Notes under the pieces: generated by a model
Told to the model about the DNA's origin: nothing
What the model saw: the letters and a program-made list of their open reading frames with translations, nothing else
The model's database searches: none
From: a virus
IMG/VR virus record: IMGVR_UViG_3300026519_000003
Location: 1-46,847 of that record
Direction: 5' to 3' (one strand)
DNA length: 46,847 nt
Part shown: positions 8,139-15,565 of the stretch, piece by piece
Layout: each line of letters begins with the position of its first letter
How positions within the stretch are numbered: the stretch's first letter is position 1
Position numbers and translations under genes: made by a program

Positions 8139-8915
8139 CTATGATACCCCCAATGTGAAGCCAGAAGCAATCGCTACCGATTGCACCCTGTCCAGTATTG
8201 ACTCATGCGCTCCGGCGTCAGAAAGCGCAGAGTACAAGGAATCTGGCGAAAGATCGGTCATTGACTCGACGCCTGTCATGCTCTTTACCGCGTTCACTGC
8301 CCACTCCTTCACCAGCCTGGCGGCAATCTTGCGCCCCCTTCCGCGCCCGAGGCCGACCGCCGACTCGCCCTTCTGGTGCTGGACGACATGGTGCGCGTGA
8401 CACAACGGCACCGAGAAGTAGCGCGGCTTGTAGGCTGTCCCGCTGTCCTCTGCTGATCGCATGTGCGCCTGCTCGCATCTGCCTTCGCCGATCTCTGCGA
8501 TGTAGTCCTGCTTCCCGCACACGACGCAATCGAGGCGTCTGATGTACTCGGCATGCGCATCCTCTCCGCCAACCGCGTCCCAGAGCATCGGCATCATGAA
8601 CAGGCCGCTGCCGTGCAGGGCTTTCGCGAACTCGGAGAACGGGCCAGGCTCGCGCTTCTCCTTTTTTGGCTCAATACCCCCTTCGCGCTGCATCCCCTCC
8701 CTGATCTCTGGCGCAGGCCCGCCGGTGTCCCGCGCGGGCTGCATCACGCAGTCGAGGATCATGCCGTCGGTGTTTGAATCCATGAACTCAAGCCAGTCTT
8801 CTTGCGTCAGTTCGAAGCTGACGCGGTAAATTGGGCCGTCCTTCCGCTTTGAACTGGTCGGATTCGGGTTGCACATCTGGATTGCCAGCATCTCGCCGGC
8901 GTCTAGCTTTGTCAT
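8139..8915 (-). CDS. HNH-type nuclease-like protein (DUF968/Ref-like)
   Basis: The 258-residue protein has an N-terminal region with a short beta-rich segment (residues 25-60), a linker, and a C-terminal zinc/HNH-like core: CVVCGK near residue 131, a CEQAHMRS segment, and VPLCHAHHVVQHQKGE near residues 165-185. The CxxC...H...LCxxHH pattern matches treble-clef HNH folds of DUF968 proteins and the phage P1 Ref nuclease, which act in recombination. I infer a metal-dependent DNA nuclease; no activity is proven. A GAGAGGTGAG ribosome site precedes the ATG, which overlaps the upstream stop by four bases. It lies between replication genes and the endolysin. Confidence 0.6.
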   Translation of the reverse strand: MTKLDAGEMLAIQMCNPNPTSSKRKDGPIYRVSFELTQEDWLEFMDSNTDGMILDCVMQPARDTGGPAPEIREGMQREGGIEPKKEKREPGPFSEFAKALHGSGLFMMPMLWDAVGGEDAHAEYIRRLDCVVCGKQDYIAEIGEGRCEQAHMRSAEDSGTAYKPRYFSVPLCHAHHVVQHQKGESAVGLGRGRGRKIAARLVKEWAVNAVKSMTGVESMTDLSPDSLYSALSDAGAHESILDRVQSVAIASGFTLGVS

Positions 8916-9544
8916 CTCTCACCTCTCTTTTCTGAATACGCGCCTCGCTCGATGGCTATCATGCCGAGAGCGCAGGCAAAACCGTGTGGCGTCTCCTTCG
9001 CCACCTTCTTTCCGCAGCTTGGGCGCTTCCCGTTGGACTTCCCGCCGCTGCCCTTGAATCCTACCTGATGCGTCCCCTTTGCCGGCCTCCAGTCGAGCGG
9101 AGGCGGCGCAGGCCCGGCCGAGCAGTACAGCCATGTCCGTTTGTCCGCGACATGACCGTAGGCGGCCTGGCGAATCTCGGTTATCCACCCGTCACCATCA
9201 GCAGACCGCTTCCACTTTCCAGGCTCAGGCGACCCCAGGTCGAAGTATCCGAACGCCATTGATTCGGCCGGGTGCTCAAGAACGCCGCCCCACCTCCTGA
9301 CGCTGCACAGCGCAGACTCGAACATCCCATCATCATTGCCTGGGAAGTTGTGCGCGCCGCCATATCTGGCGAAGTTCACAGCGGCAAACCTCCCCCATAG
9401 TGAGCATGGCGGATGGGCGACGACTGGAAGGTCGCCACGGTACAGTCTCGCGTCCCGGCCTTCATGCCATGCGTCGGCGAACGAGATAGACCCGTAAACG
9501 CCGTTCTCGAACACGAACAGCGCCGCGAACAGCTTGTCACCCAT
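8912..9544 (-). CDS. PPC/EHPA protein, cytosine-methylase-like fold
   Basis: The 210-residue product has two motifs recalling C5-cytosine methyltransferases: AHPPCSLWGRF near residue 45, where the methylase catalytic loop has a Pro-Cys pair, and VLEHPAES near residue 91, like the ENV/ENP motif. The usual N-terminal SAM-binding glycine loop is not evident, and the protein is shorter than active methylases. The C-terminal part is rich in Lys, Gly and Ser. It may be a reduced methylase, a base-modification enzyme or a non-catalytic homologue. It lies four bases after the helicase-loader-like gene and overlaps the HNH gene as ATGA, so it is made with the replication proteins. Function uncertain. 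Confidence 0.45.
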   Translation of the reverse strand: MGDKLFAALFVFENGVYGSISFADAWHEGRDARLYRGDLPVVAHPPCSLWGRFAAVNFARYGGAHNFPGNDDGMFESALCSVRRWGGVLEHPAESMAFGYFDLGSPEPGKWKRSADGDGWITEIRQAAYGHVADKRTWLYCSAGPAPPPLDWRPAKGTHQVGFKGSGGKSNGKRPSCGKKVAKETPHGFACALGMIAIERGAYSEKRGER

Positions 9545-9548
9545 CGCC

Positions 9549-9914
9549 TCACCCGTTCAGTATCCGCATGATCTCTGACAGCGCCTTCTTGGCGGCTGCC
9601 TTGTCCCTTGGCGATGGAAGCGCCGGAGGCTCATACTCAGGCTCCACGCGAGCGGCCTTGACCGCAGAGACTACTTCCCCGAGCGTCGGAATCCACCTTG
9701 GATAGTGAACCGGAAGCTCGGTTATCGCGGCCGCGATCTGCTCCGAATCAAACCGCCTCAGTGTTGCCCACCAGGCGCGCATCGAGACCTGTATGTCTTC
9801 CTCTGTCGGCCACCTGCGGCTGAATCCTTCCGGGTACTGCGCCGACAAGAAGCCAAACAGTTCCGCGATGACTGGAGGCGGCTTCGATCTACTCCCATTC
9901 TGGGGCGTCGTCAT
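9549..9914 (-). CDS. Replication protein P-like helicase loader
   Basis: From ATG 9914 the product has 121 residues; a longer form from 10025 would add a low-complexity Ala/Glu/Ser segment overlapping the initiator gene. The core holds WWATLRRFDSEQIAAAI, then a short loop and YPRWIPTLGEVVSAVKA, a pattern seen in lambda P-type and related helicase loaders, which bring the host replicative helicase to the initiator. Position directly after the O-like initiator, with a 26-nt overlap from the chosen start, matches the O-P order of lambdoid phages. The start is the least certain part because neither candidate has a strong Shine-Dalgarno site. Confidence 0.62.
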   Translation of the reverse strand: MTTPQNGSRSKPPPVIAELFGFLSAQYPEGFSRRWPTEEDIQVSMRAWWATLRRFDSEQIAAAITELPVHYPRWIPTLGEVVSAVKAARVEPEYEPPALPSPRDKAAAKKALSEIMRILNG

Positions 9915-10707
9915 CGATGAGGCTGGCGATGTACGCCTGCTGCCGCCTGATGATGTCTCCAGTGCACTCCTTGCTGCTTCTGCCGCTTCTGCCGCTTCTG
10001 CTGCTTTTCTCACCTTTCCCCCCATTGTTCTTCGGATACAAAGACTTCCACGAGTTGACCACCGACTGCTCGATCATCTCGTTCACATCATGCCCTGCCT
10101 CGATCGCCCTGTCAATGATCCCGTACAACAGTTTTATCTGATACGGTGAATTTGTGCAGCCCTTCGACATCCTCTCCCGCATGAAGGCATCCCATAAATC
10201 CTCGCGCACGCCTCTCTCCCTATATATATCTAATAGGTTTATGTCCCTATTTTGGGACTTGGGCCGCGTCCCAATTTTGGGACTTGGCTTACTCCCCTCT
10301 TTTTCGTTTTCATTCAACGACTTATCGCCGTTTTCACTGGCTCCACCCATGTCCCCATTTTGGGACTTGGCCCGTGTCCCAGTTTTGGGACTTGGGTCAT
10401 CACTTATGCACAGGTTATCCACAGGTTGTTCACGGCCCGAAACGCCGATCAGTCGGTAGGTGTTTGTGATCTTTCTTCCCGCTCCATCCCTGCGGTGAAT
10501 GATCTCTACCAGGCCGACCGCCGCCAGCTTTGCGATGTTCGCCATGATGGTCTTCCGGTTGAGTCCGGTGTCCATCTCAAGCCGTTGTATGCTGGGCCTG
10601 CATTCGTGATCCTCTCCAGCCCTGTCGGCTAGACTCAGAAGGATCAACTTCTGAGTAGCCGACACTGACCTTTGCGACCACGCCCAGCGCGTCGCATCGA
10701 TGCTCAT
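9889..10707 (-). CDS. Replication initiator, lambda O-like, with origin inside the gene
   Basis: The 272-residue protein has an N-terminal winged-helix domain (about residues 1-90; ATQKLILLSLADRAG then a PSIQRLEMDTGLNRKTI recognition region) of the type found in lambda O and HTH_36 replication proteins. The middle (about residues 100-170) is low-complexity and contains two near copies of a PKxGTRxKSQN segment, each encoded by a pair of the 20-bp iterons below. The C-terminus (about 175-235) is helical and should contact the loader. As in lambda, the initiator gene carries its own binding sites followed by an AT-rich stretch. The start overlaps the upstream Cro-like gene by four bases. Expected role: bind the iterons, melt the origin and recruit the loader. 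Confidence 0.78.
   Translation of the reverse strand: MSIDATRWAWSQRSVSATQKLILLSLADRAGEDHECRPSIQRLEMDTGLNRKTIMANIAKLAAVGLVEIIHRRDGAGRKITNTYRLIGVSGREQPVDNLCISDDPSPKTGTRAKSQNGDMGGASENGDKSLNENEKEGSKPSPKIGTRPKSQNRDINLLDIYRERGVREDLWDAFMRERMSKGCTNSPYQIKLLYGIIDRAIEAGHDVNEMIEQSVVNSWKSLYPKNNGGKGEKSSRSGRSGRSSKECTGDIIRRQQAYIASLIDDDAPEWE
10220..10242. other. AT-rich stretch of the putative replication origin
   Basis: A run of about 23 bases (TATATATATCTAATAGG and flank) is nearly free of G+C in an otherwise G+C-rich genome. It lies directly beside the first iteron. In the direction of the initiator gene it follows the iterons, as the melting region does in lambda ori. I infer a DNA-unwinding element. Confidence 0.6.
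10243..10395. repeat. Four origin iterons (20 bp, with internal inverted repeat)
   Basis: Four copies of GTCCCNNTTTTGGGACTTGG occur at 10243-10262, 10268-10287, 10351-10370 and 10376-10395. Only the two N positions vary. Each contains the inverted repeat GTCCC/GGGAC. They form two pairs with five bases between members, so starts are 25 bp apart within a pair. They lie inside the O-like initiator gene, as the iterons of lambda ori do, and are its likely binding sites. Confidence 0.78.
10404..10434. other. Tandem DnaA-box array
   Basis: Three units with an 11-bp period follow the iterons: TTATGCACA (10404), TTATCCACA (10415) and TTGTTCACG (10426), each followed by GG. The first two match the DnaA consensus TTATNCACA exactly; the third has two mismatches. 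Placed next to iterons and an AT-rich stretch, they suggest that host DnaA assists this origin, although they also encode part of the initiator. Confidence 0.65.
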
Positions 10708-11006
10708 TTGCTTTTACCGCCTGCCTTCTTGGCTGCTCTCTTGGACGCCTTCTTGGCCGCCTTCTTTCGCCGCACGGCCGGGCGCGTTGCAGACAGCGAC
10801 TTCTTGGTGACGATGCCACTGCTGACCGGGTTCTTCTCTGCGAACTTGAGGACGGCCTCAATCTCCAGTGGGGCGACGGGGCGGTTGTACCCGCTGATGC
10901 AGCGGTAGATGTAATTCATGTCGCGCCGCAGCGTCTTCGCCAGGCGCTTCTTTTTGGCGGGTGACAGTTCTTTTGCGTACTGATAGAACTCAAGTTGTTT
11001 TGCCAT
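10704..11006 (-). CDS. Small Cro-like DNA-binding protein with Lys/Ala-rich tail
   Basis: The 100-residue protein is the first gene of the leftward operon. Residues 12-60 form a helical region (LAKTLRRDMNYIYRCISGY, then PLEIEAVLKFAEKN) resembling Cro/YdaS-type helix-turn-helix proteins. Residues 70-100 are a basic tail of Lys, Ala and Arg repeats, like histone-H1-type tails. It probably binds DNA near its own start and regulates the divergent early promoters, or acts as a nucleoid-like packing protein. An AAGG site lies nine bases upstream of ATG. The end overlaps the initiator start as ATGA. No CI-like partner repressor is visible. Confidence 0.6.
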   Translation of the reverse strand: MAKQLEFYQYAKELSPAKKKRLAKTLRRDMNYIYRCISGYNRPVAPLEIEAVLKFAEKNPVSSGIVTKKSLSATRPAVRRKKAAKKASKRAAKKAGGKSK

Positions 11007-11017
11007 AATGTTTTACC

Positions 11018-11046
11018 TTGACTTGTTGATGGAGTGAGCATAGTAT
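11018..11046 (+). promoter_or_regulatory. Rightward early promoter in the divergent region
   Basis: TTGACT (11018-11023) and TAGTAT (11041-11046) are separated by 17 bases, a good sigma-70 promoter for the rightward operon. A partial palindrome, GTGA-N8-TCAC (11034-11049), spans the -10 element and could be an operator for the Cro-like protein encoded on the other strand. The leftward promoter must lie in the same 73-base gap but I cannot pick its hexamers with confidence. Confidence 0.65.
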
Positions 11047-11079
11047 CACGAATCCAACATGAAACTAGAGAGGTTGCTC

Positions 11080-11958
11080 ATGAGCGCGATCGTTATTGCA
11101 AACGAAGACACCATTAAGGAGATCATGCGCGGCGGGTCTGACTCCCCGGCAGCAAGGTCAGTGCTTGCAGCCGCCCGGACAATCCTTTCCGACGCCCCGA
11201 GAAGCATCGAGACGCGGAAGGACGAGGCGGCAGTCGTCTCTGCGGCCGAGATTGTGAAGCGGACTGCCGTAGCCATTGAAAAGGCCGCGGCAGGAGAGAA
11301 GCGGCGGATCATGGGCGAGGCGCGGAAGATGGCTGCAATGGTTGATGATGCCGCGTTGCAGGTGGCATCAGAGCTTCGCGCTGTCAGCGATGAGGCGCGG
11401 AAGCCTGTGGATGAGCTTCGTGGACGGCGAAAAGAGCTTGTCGAGCAGGCAAAGAGGATGGCCAGTGAAGCGGCCATGCGCTACGCGAACGGGGAATCAG
11501 CTGATGTTTTTGAGGCTGATCTTGATGTGGTCAGGTCTATTGTCGCTGAGGTGAGCGGCATATCAAAAGACATCGACGAAATCGTGGAGAATGCCATCTC
11601 TACGGCAAAAGAGCTTCGCGCGAAGAGGGAGCTTGAGGAAAAGCTCGCAGAGGCCGAGCGCAAGGCCGCCGAGGCAGAGCGCAGGGCCGCCGAGGCCGAA
11701 AAAAAGGCGGCGGCCGAGAAGAAGGAGGCGGCCGAAGGCGCGGGGCGCGGCGAAGAGCCGTCCGCCAGCATGGCGGCTACCGATGACGGCGGAGCCGGCG
11801 ACTGCGGCGCGGCCGCGAAGTACAAGAGCACAGTTGATTTTATCTCCGAGTCGATCGTATCAGCCGCCGGGGTTGATTACCGGTGCGCAAAGAAGGTGGC
11901 GAACGCGATCATCGACGGGGAAGTGCCTGGGGTTGTTTTCGATGGTGTGAATGGATGA
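11080..11958 (+). CDS. Long coiled-coil early protein (recombination-operon leader)
   Basis: I chose the ATG at 11080, with AGAGAGG six bases upstream; the ATG at 11059 has no ribosome site. The 292-residue product is helical throughout. Its N-terminal half has regular Ala/Glu/Lys heptads, and residues 180-230 form a highly charged coil with a repeated A-E-R-x-A-A-E unit. A short Gly-rich linker leads to a C-terminal domain (about 250-290) with DYRCAKKVANAIIDGEVPGV, a small helical module often seen at the C-terminus of phage proteins placed before single-strand annealing genes. The function is unknown; position suggests a partner of the Erf annealing protein or exonuclease. It overlaps the next gene as ATGA. 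Confidence 0.6.
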   Translation: MSAIVIANEDTIKEIMRGGSDSPAARSVLAAARTILSDAPRSIETRKDEAAVVSAAEIVKRTAVAIEKAAAGEKRRIMGEARKMAAMVDDAALQVASELRAVSDEARKPVDELRGRRKELVEQAKRMASEAAMRYANGESADVFEADLDVVRSIVAEVSGISKDIDEIVENAISTAKELRAKRELEEKLAEAERKAAEAERRAAEAEKKAAAEKKEAAEGAGRGEEPSASMAATDDGGAGDCGAAAKYKSTVDFISESIVSAAGVDYRCAKKVANAIIDGEVPGVVFDGVNG

Positions 11959-12158
11959 ACAGAGCGGCGGTCAAGCGCGAAGGATTGAGGCCGGCCGCGA
12001 GATTAGCGATGGGCGACTGCCTGGGCGACCTGATCGAGAAGTGCGAGAGGCAGAATACAGCGGGCGCTACCGTGATTGAAATTGATATCGAGAAAGAGCT
12101 CGATTTTATGAGGCAGTGCGCCAGCCAGATGCGCAAACTGCACGATCTTGTTGATTGA
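11955..12158 (+). CDS. Small hypothetical early protein
   Basis: The gene begins with ATGA overlapping the previous stop, giving 67 residues. The first third is basic (MNRAAVKREGLRPAARLAMG) and the rest is a mixed helix with IEIDIEKELDFMRQCASQMRKL. No domain is recognised. The tight coupling upstream and a 25-nt gap to the Erf gene place it in the recombination operon; it could be a small regulator or partner of that machinery. Confidence 0.6.
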   Translation: MNRAAVKREGLRPAARLAMGDCLGDLIEKCERQNTAGATVIEIDIEKELDFMRQCASQMRKLHDLVD

Positions 12159-12183
12159 AAAACTGATATAGCGAGGAACCGAA

Positions 12184-12912
12184 ATGAGCAAAGAAACCAA
12201 AATAGAAGAAACGAAAGATATTTGCGATGTAATCGTGAAGCTCGCGCCCGTTATCGGCGCGTCAAGCGCGGAAGCGTTCGGGGAAAGGATGATGAACGCA
12301 AGGATGGCGGCCGCTGCTGCGGCGGCGGTTGACGAGATAGGAAGGATCAAGGCCAAGAAGCTGGTGTCGTTCAACGCGACATCGTATTCGTACCAGCCGC
12401 TCGACCTGATCATTGAGCAAACGAAGGGCGTGCTCAACAAGCACGGACTCTGGGTGAACTGGGAGACAAGCAGAGGCCCGGACGGGGAGCTTTCGGTGGT
12501 CGCAGTTCTGCGGCACAAGGACGGCGGAACCGCCACATCAAGAATGAGCGCATCGCCGGACATGAGCGGGAAAAAGAACCCGATACAGGCGGCAAAAAGC
12601 GCGATCACCTATATGAAGCGCATCACCTACATGAGCGTTATCGGTCTTGAGGCCGGAGAAGAGGATGATGACGGCGTGAGCGCAGGAGCAAATGATGGCG
12701 GCATGGCCGAGAAAGAGACTGTATCGATGGCGCAGGCCGAAGCGCTCAAGAAAATAGCTGCCGAGGCGCAGGCTGATGTAGACGCCATATTCAACCACTT
12801 CGGCGTCAGTTCGTGGGATGATATTCCAGCGCTTGCGTTCCCGGCGCTGCGGGCGCGACTGATGAACAAGATTGCCGAAATGAACGAGAACGGGGCGGAC
12901 TCCAATGCCTGA
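12184..12912 (+). CDS. erf: Erf-family single-strand annealing protein
   Basis: The 242-residue protein matches the ERF superfamily, typified by P22 Erf, which anneals complementary single strands during phage recombination and genome circularisation. Visible landmarks are FNATSYSYQPLDLIIEQ (residues 63-80), a GELSVVAVLRHKDG beta segment and the family hallmark AAKSAITYMKRITYMSVIGL ending in an acidic EEDDDG turn. The C-terminal third is helical and acidic. A GAGGAACC sequence precedes the ATG. It is followed with an 8-nt overlap by a YqaJ-type exonuclease, the usual exonuclease/annealase pairing. Confidence 0.85.
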   Translation: MSKETKIEETKDICDVIVKLAPVIGASSAEAFGERMMNARMAAAAAAAVDEIGRIKAKKLVSFNATSYSYQPLDLIIEQTKGVLNKHGLWVNWETSRGPDGELSVVAVLRHKDGGTATSRMSASPDMSGKKNPIQAAKSAITYMKRITYMSVIGLEAGEEDDDGVSAGANDGGMAEKETVSMAQAEALKKIAAEAQADVDAIFNHFGVSSWDDIPALAFPALRARLMNKIAEMNENGADSNA

Positions 12913-13546
12913 GATCATTTGGGATGTTGAGCAGGGCAGTGATGAATGGCTCGATCTGCGCATGGGGATCCCGACCGCAAGCGAGTTTGGCCGGATAATC
13001 ACCGAATCCGGTAGCGCCTCGTCCCAGCGAGGGAAGTACATCACTTCCCTTGCGGCGCAGCGGTTGACGAGGAGCGATGACGGGAACTGGACCGGCAACA
13101 GCGACACCGAGCGCGGGCACATGCTGGAGGGTGAGGCTGCGGATGCGTACAGGGATTTGCTCATGCTCGAAGAAGCGGAGCCGAAGGTGGTCGGGATCGT
13201 GTTCAAGGACGACAGCCGGAAGGTGGCGTGCAGCCCAGATCGGCTTCTCATGCGAGGCGACGAAATCGTTGGCGGTCATGAGATCAAGTGCCCGCGTGCC
13301 TCTACGGTGGCCGACTACATCCTGAACAGCAAGCGGCCCTACAAGCAGCAGGTACACGGATCGATGTGGGTGTGCGAGGTCGAGTCATGGACGCTTATCG
13401 TCTATCATCGCGTGATGGGGATCATCGAGATAGAGTACAAATGGGATTGGTACACCGATGCGCTCGGAAAGGCCGTGGAGAAATTCGTCGATGACCTGGA
13501 TGCAGCGGTCGATAAACTGGCCGAGTACACCGGGCTTAAACCGTAA
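12905..13546 (+). CDS. YqaJ/lambda-exonuclease-like recombinase nuclease
   Basis: The 213-residue protein belongs to the YqaJ viral recombinase family (PD-(D/E)XK fold). The N-terminus has the family signature [16 protein letters not shown]. Catalytic motifs are visible: Asp112 in ACSPDRLL, and Glu126-x-Lys128 in GHEIKCP. A conserved [11 protein letters not shown] segment follows near residue 150. It should resect 5' ends of duplex DNA to leave 3' single strands for the Erf protein encoded just upstream. The eight-base overlap implies coupled synthesis. Confidence 0.88.
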   Translation: MPEIIWDVEQGSDEWLDLRMGIPTASEFGRIITESGSASSQRGKYITSLAAQRLTRSDDGNWTGNSDTERGHMLEGEAADAYRDLLMLEEAEPKVVGIVFKDDSRKVACSPDRLLMRGDEIVGGHEIKCPRASTVADYILNSKRPYKQQVHGSMWVCEVESWTLIVYHRVMGIIEIEYKWDWYTDALGKAVEKFVDDLDAAVDKLAEYTGLKP

Positions 13547-13587
13547 ATCAACCGCCCGGAATACACGGGCCGCAACCGGAGAAAATC

Positions 13588-14031
13588 ATGAGCGTGAACA
13601 AAGCAATAATCGTCGGCACCCTGGGCTCCGACCCTGATATGAAATACACGGCCAGCGGGAGCGCGGTCACGAATATCAGCGTGGCAACCAACGAATCATG
13701 GAAGGATAAGGCCACAGGAGAAGCGAAGGAGCGCACGGAATGGCATCGCATCGTCATGTTCGGGAAGCTGGCGGAGATCGCCGGCAAGTACCTGAGCAAA
13801 GGCTCGCAAGCATACTTCGAGGGCCACATACAGACGCGGAAGTGGCAGGACAAGAGCGGGAACGATCGCTATACGACGGAAATAGTCGCCAACCGGATGC
13901 AAATGCTCGGCGGGCGTTCAACGAACAGCGGTGGTAGCGCAGATCGCGGTGCCGAGCACGGAGGTGGCGCTGGGCATGGCGGCGGAGCCGGCACCAGCGA
14001 AGACGACGGATTCGATGATATTCCGTTCTAG
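13588..14031 (+). CDS. ssb: Single-stranded DNA-binding protein
   Basis: The 147-residue protein is a canonical bacterial-type SSB. It starts [20 protein letters not shown] and contains the OB-fold signatures [20 protein letters not shown] and [16 protein letters not shown] Gly/His-rich linker (residues 110-135) leads to an acidic tip ending DDIPF, which in bacterial SSBs recruits repair and replication proteins. It protects single strands made by the exonuclease and replication. A CGGAGAAAA site precedes the start. The intact DDIPF tip suggests it can engage host partners. Confidence 0.95.
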   Translation: MSVNKAIIVGTLGSDPDMKYTASGSAVTNISVATNESWKDKATGEAKERTEWHRIVMFGKLAEIAGKYLSKGSQAYFEGHIQTRKWQDKSGNDRYTTEIVANRMQMLGGRSTNSGGSADRGAEHGGGAGHGGGAGTSEDDGFDDIPF

Positions 14032-14131
14032 CGCGGATCGTGCCGCGTGATGAAGCCGTCTGGCGCTTGGCTGAGATCGAGCGCCAGGCTTGCATGAACA
14101 TTCCGCCGATGGGTTCGGCTAGGAGAGGAAA

Positions 14132-14914
14132 ATGTATTCAAAATACGAGAAAAAGCGGTGTCTGCACTGCAACCGCCTGCTGATGAAGGCGTTTGCTGAT
14201 GACGGCAGGCCGATCACGAGCGAAACGCTCAAGCGCAACAAGTATTGCAGCGATGACTGCCGGCACGAGCACAACCGGGTCAGGACGATACCGAAGGAAG
14301 ACCTGGAGAGGAAGTGTAAGGAGTGCGGCGGGGTGATCTATCAGGAGCGCAAAAAGAAAGGGATGCCTGTTTACCGCAAGATCATGGCGATAGCCGTTTT
14401 CTGTGACAGCGAGTGCAAAGAGAAGTGGAGAAGCAAAAACAAGGCAAAGATGCCGAAGAAAAGCTGCATCCAGTGCGGAGAGGACATCGCAACGAAACGC
14501 GAGCGCGCAGGGAAGAAGATCAGCGTGCCGACGATAAAGAAGGCGAAGTATTGTTCAGAGGAGTGCCGCGACGCGCACCTGCGGGAAAAAAGGGTAAGCC
14601 TCAACAACTGCGACCATTGTGGCGCGGTGATTGAGCGCAAGGAGCGCGAATCGATCAAGGGCTACTCGCGCAGGCGGTTTTGCGGGCTGTCGTGCGAGAG
14701 AGCGCACGCGGAGGGAGAGCGCATCAGCGCAGAGGAGCGGGAGCGGCGCGCCAGGCTGACGGCCGATGTCATAACCGTGGCCGGAGGGTGGAGGACGCCG
14801 GTATGCGGCCCGATAATGCGCATTCAGGCCGATTACCTGTACAAGCGCCGACCAACATACGGGGCTAAGGTGCGCAAAGCAAGCCCATTACTACAGAAAT
14901 CAACCGGAGCATGA
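14132..14914 (+). CDS. Four-module zinc-finger protein
   Basis: The 260-residue product contains four tandem modules of CxxC-x(20-25)-[YF]-C-x3-C: C10/C13/C39/C43, C62/C65/C91/C95, C112/C115/C141/C145 and C160/C163/C184/C188. Each should bind one zinc in a treble-clef or FCS/MYM-like fold. Basic linkers rich in Lys, Arg and Glu separate them, and a non-finger C-terminal tail of about 60 residues follows. Duplicated zinc modules with basic linkers suggest nucleic-acid or protein binding. I do not recognise the family at full length. AGGAGAGGAAA gives a strong ribosome site. It sits between SSB and unknown early genes. Confidence 0.72.
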   Translation: MYSKYEKKRCLHCNRLLMKAFADDGRPITSETLKRNKYCSDDCRHEHNRVRTIPKEDLERKCKECGGVIYQERKKKGMPVYRKIMAIAVFCDSECKEKWRSKNKAKMPKKSCIQCGEDIATKRERAGKKISVPTIKKAKYCSEECRDAHLREKRVSLNNCDHCGAVIERKERESIKGYSRRRFCGLSCERAHAEGERISAEERERRARLTADVITVAGGWRTPVCGPIMRIQADYLYKRRPTYGAKVRKASPLLQKSTGA

Positions 14915-14917
14915 GAG

Positions 14918-15565
14918 ATGAGAATCACAAACCAACAACGAGCAGCGATTGTCGGAAAGGCCATAAAAAAGATCGCGGAGAGCGACGAGAAGGTGAGCCG
15001 GTATCGATCAATGGTCATCGATCTCTACAGTGCATCAGCCGAGGCAATCTATTCCGAACCCGTCAAGAGGTGGATCAAGGAGTGCCCGGACAAGTCTATG
15101 CTGACGAGGATCGATTCGCCGAGGTACGATTGGACGAAGCGGGCGATCAACCCTGATATGGTTGAGGACATATCGAAGGCTGTGCCGATCGGAAAAACCG
15201 TTCCGGCAACAATGGCCCCTGATCGACTGATATTGAGCCGATCCGGGTTGAGTGTCGCCCCTGTTTTTGTGCTGGCGGACAAGGCGATGATGTATTACAT
15301 CGAAGTCTGCGAAACGAGCGACAACATCAAGCAGATGGCCGATGAGGTCAATAAGGAGTCGGATGCGATTTTCGGCAAATACCTGGAGGCGACAAGAACC
15401 ATCGTGTCGGCGCTCATGTCGTGCTCAACGCTGAAGATGCTGGAAGATCGGTATCCCGAGCTTGCCGAGCTTGCGGACAAAACCACAACAGGCGACCAGA
15501 GGGCCATCGCGGTTCCGCCTGGCAGGATCAGGTCGCTGCTTTGCGGCGCTGGAGCGCTGAAATGA
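14918..15565 (+). CDS. Hypothetical early protein
   Basis: The 215-residue product begins three bases after the zinc-finger stop, with GGAGCATGAGAG upstream. It is mostly helical, has a short beta segment near residues 100-120 (RSGLSVAPVFVLADKAMMYY), and a C-terminal block STLKMLEDRYPELAEL. The overall plan (helical N-terminus, central strand region, a TLKxLxxxxPE block near the end) is reminiscent of phage proteins labelled nucleotide-modification-associated domain 5, but the resemblance is from memory and weak. It overlaps the next gene as ATGA. Confidence 0.6.
   Translation: MRITNQQRAAIVGKAIKKIAESDEKVSRYRSMVIDLYSASAEAIYSEPVKRWIKECPDKSMLTRIDSPRYDWTKRAINPDMVEDISKAVPIGKTVPATMAPDRLILSRSGLSVAPVFVLADKAMMYYIEVCETSDNIKQMADEVNKESDAIFGKYLEATRTIVSALMSCSTLKMLEDRYPELAELADKTTTGDQRAIAVPPGRIRSLLCGAGALK

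Noticed and set aside
10243-10395. CRISPR-like array from regularly repeated 20-mers.
   Set aside because: Only four copies, with 5-base gaps and one 63-base gap, inside a coding gene beside an AT-rich stretch; this fits origin iterons.
14060-14087. Hairpin CTGGCGCT / AGCGCCAG between SSB and the zinc-finger gene.
   Set aside because: A 12-base loop and no T tract make it a poor terminator; it could be chance in G+C-rich DNA.
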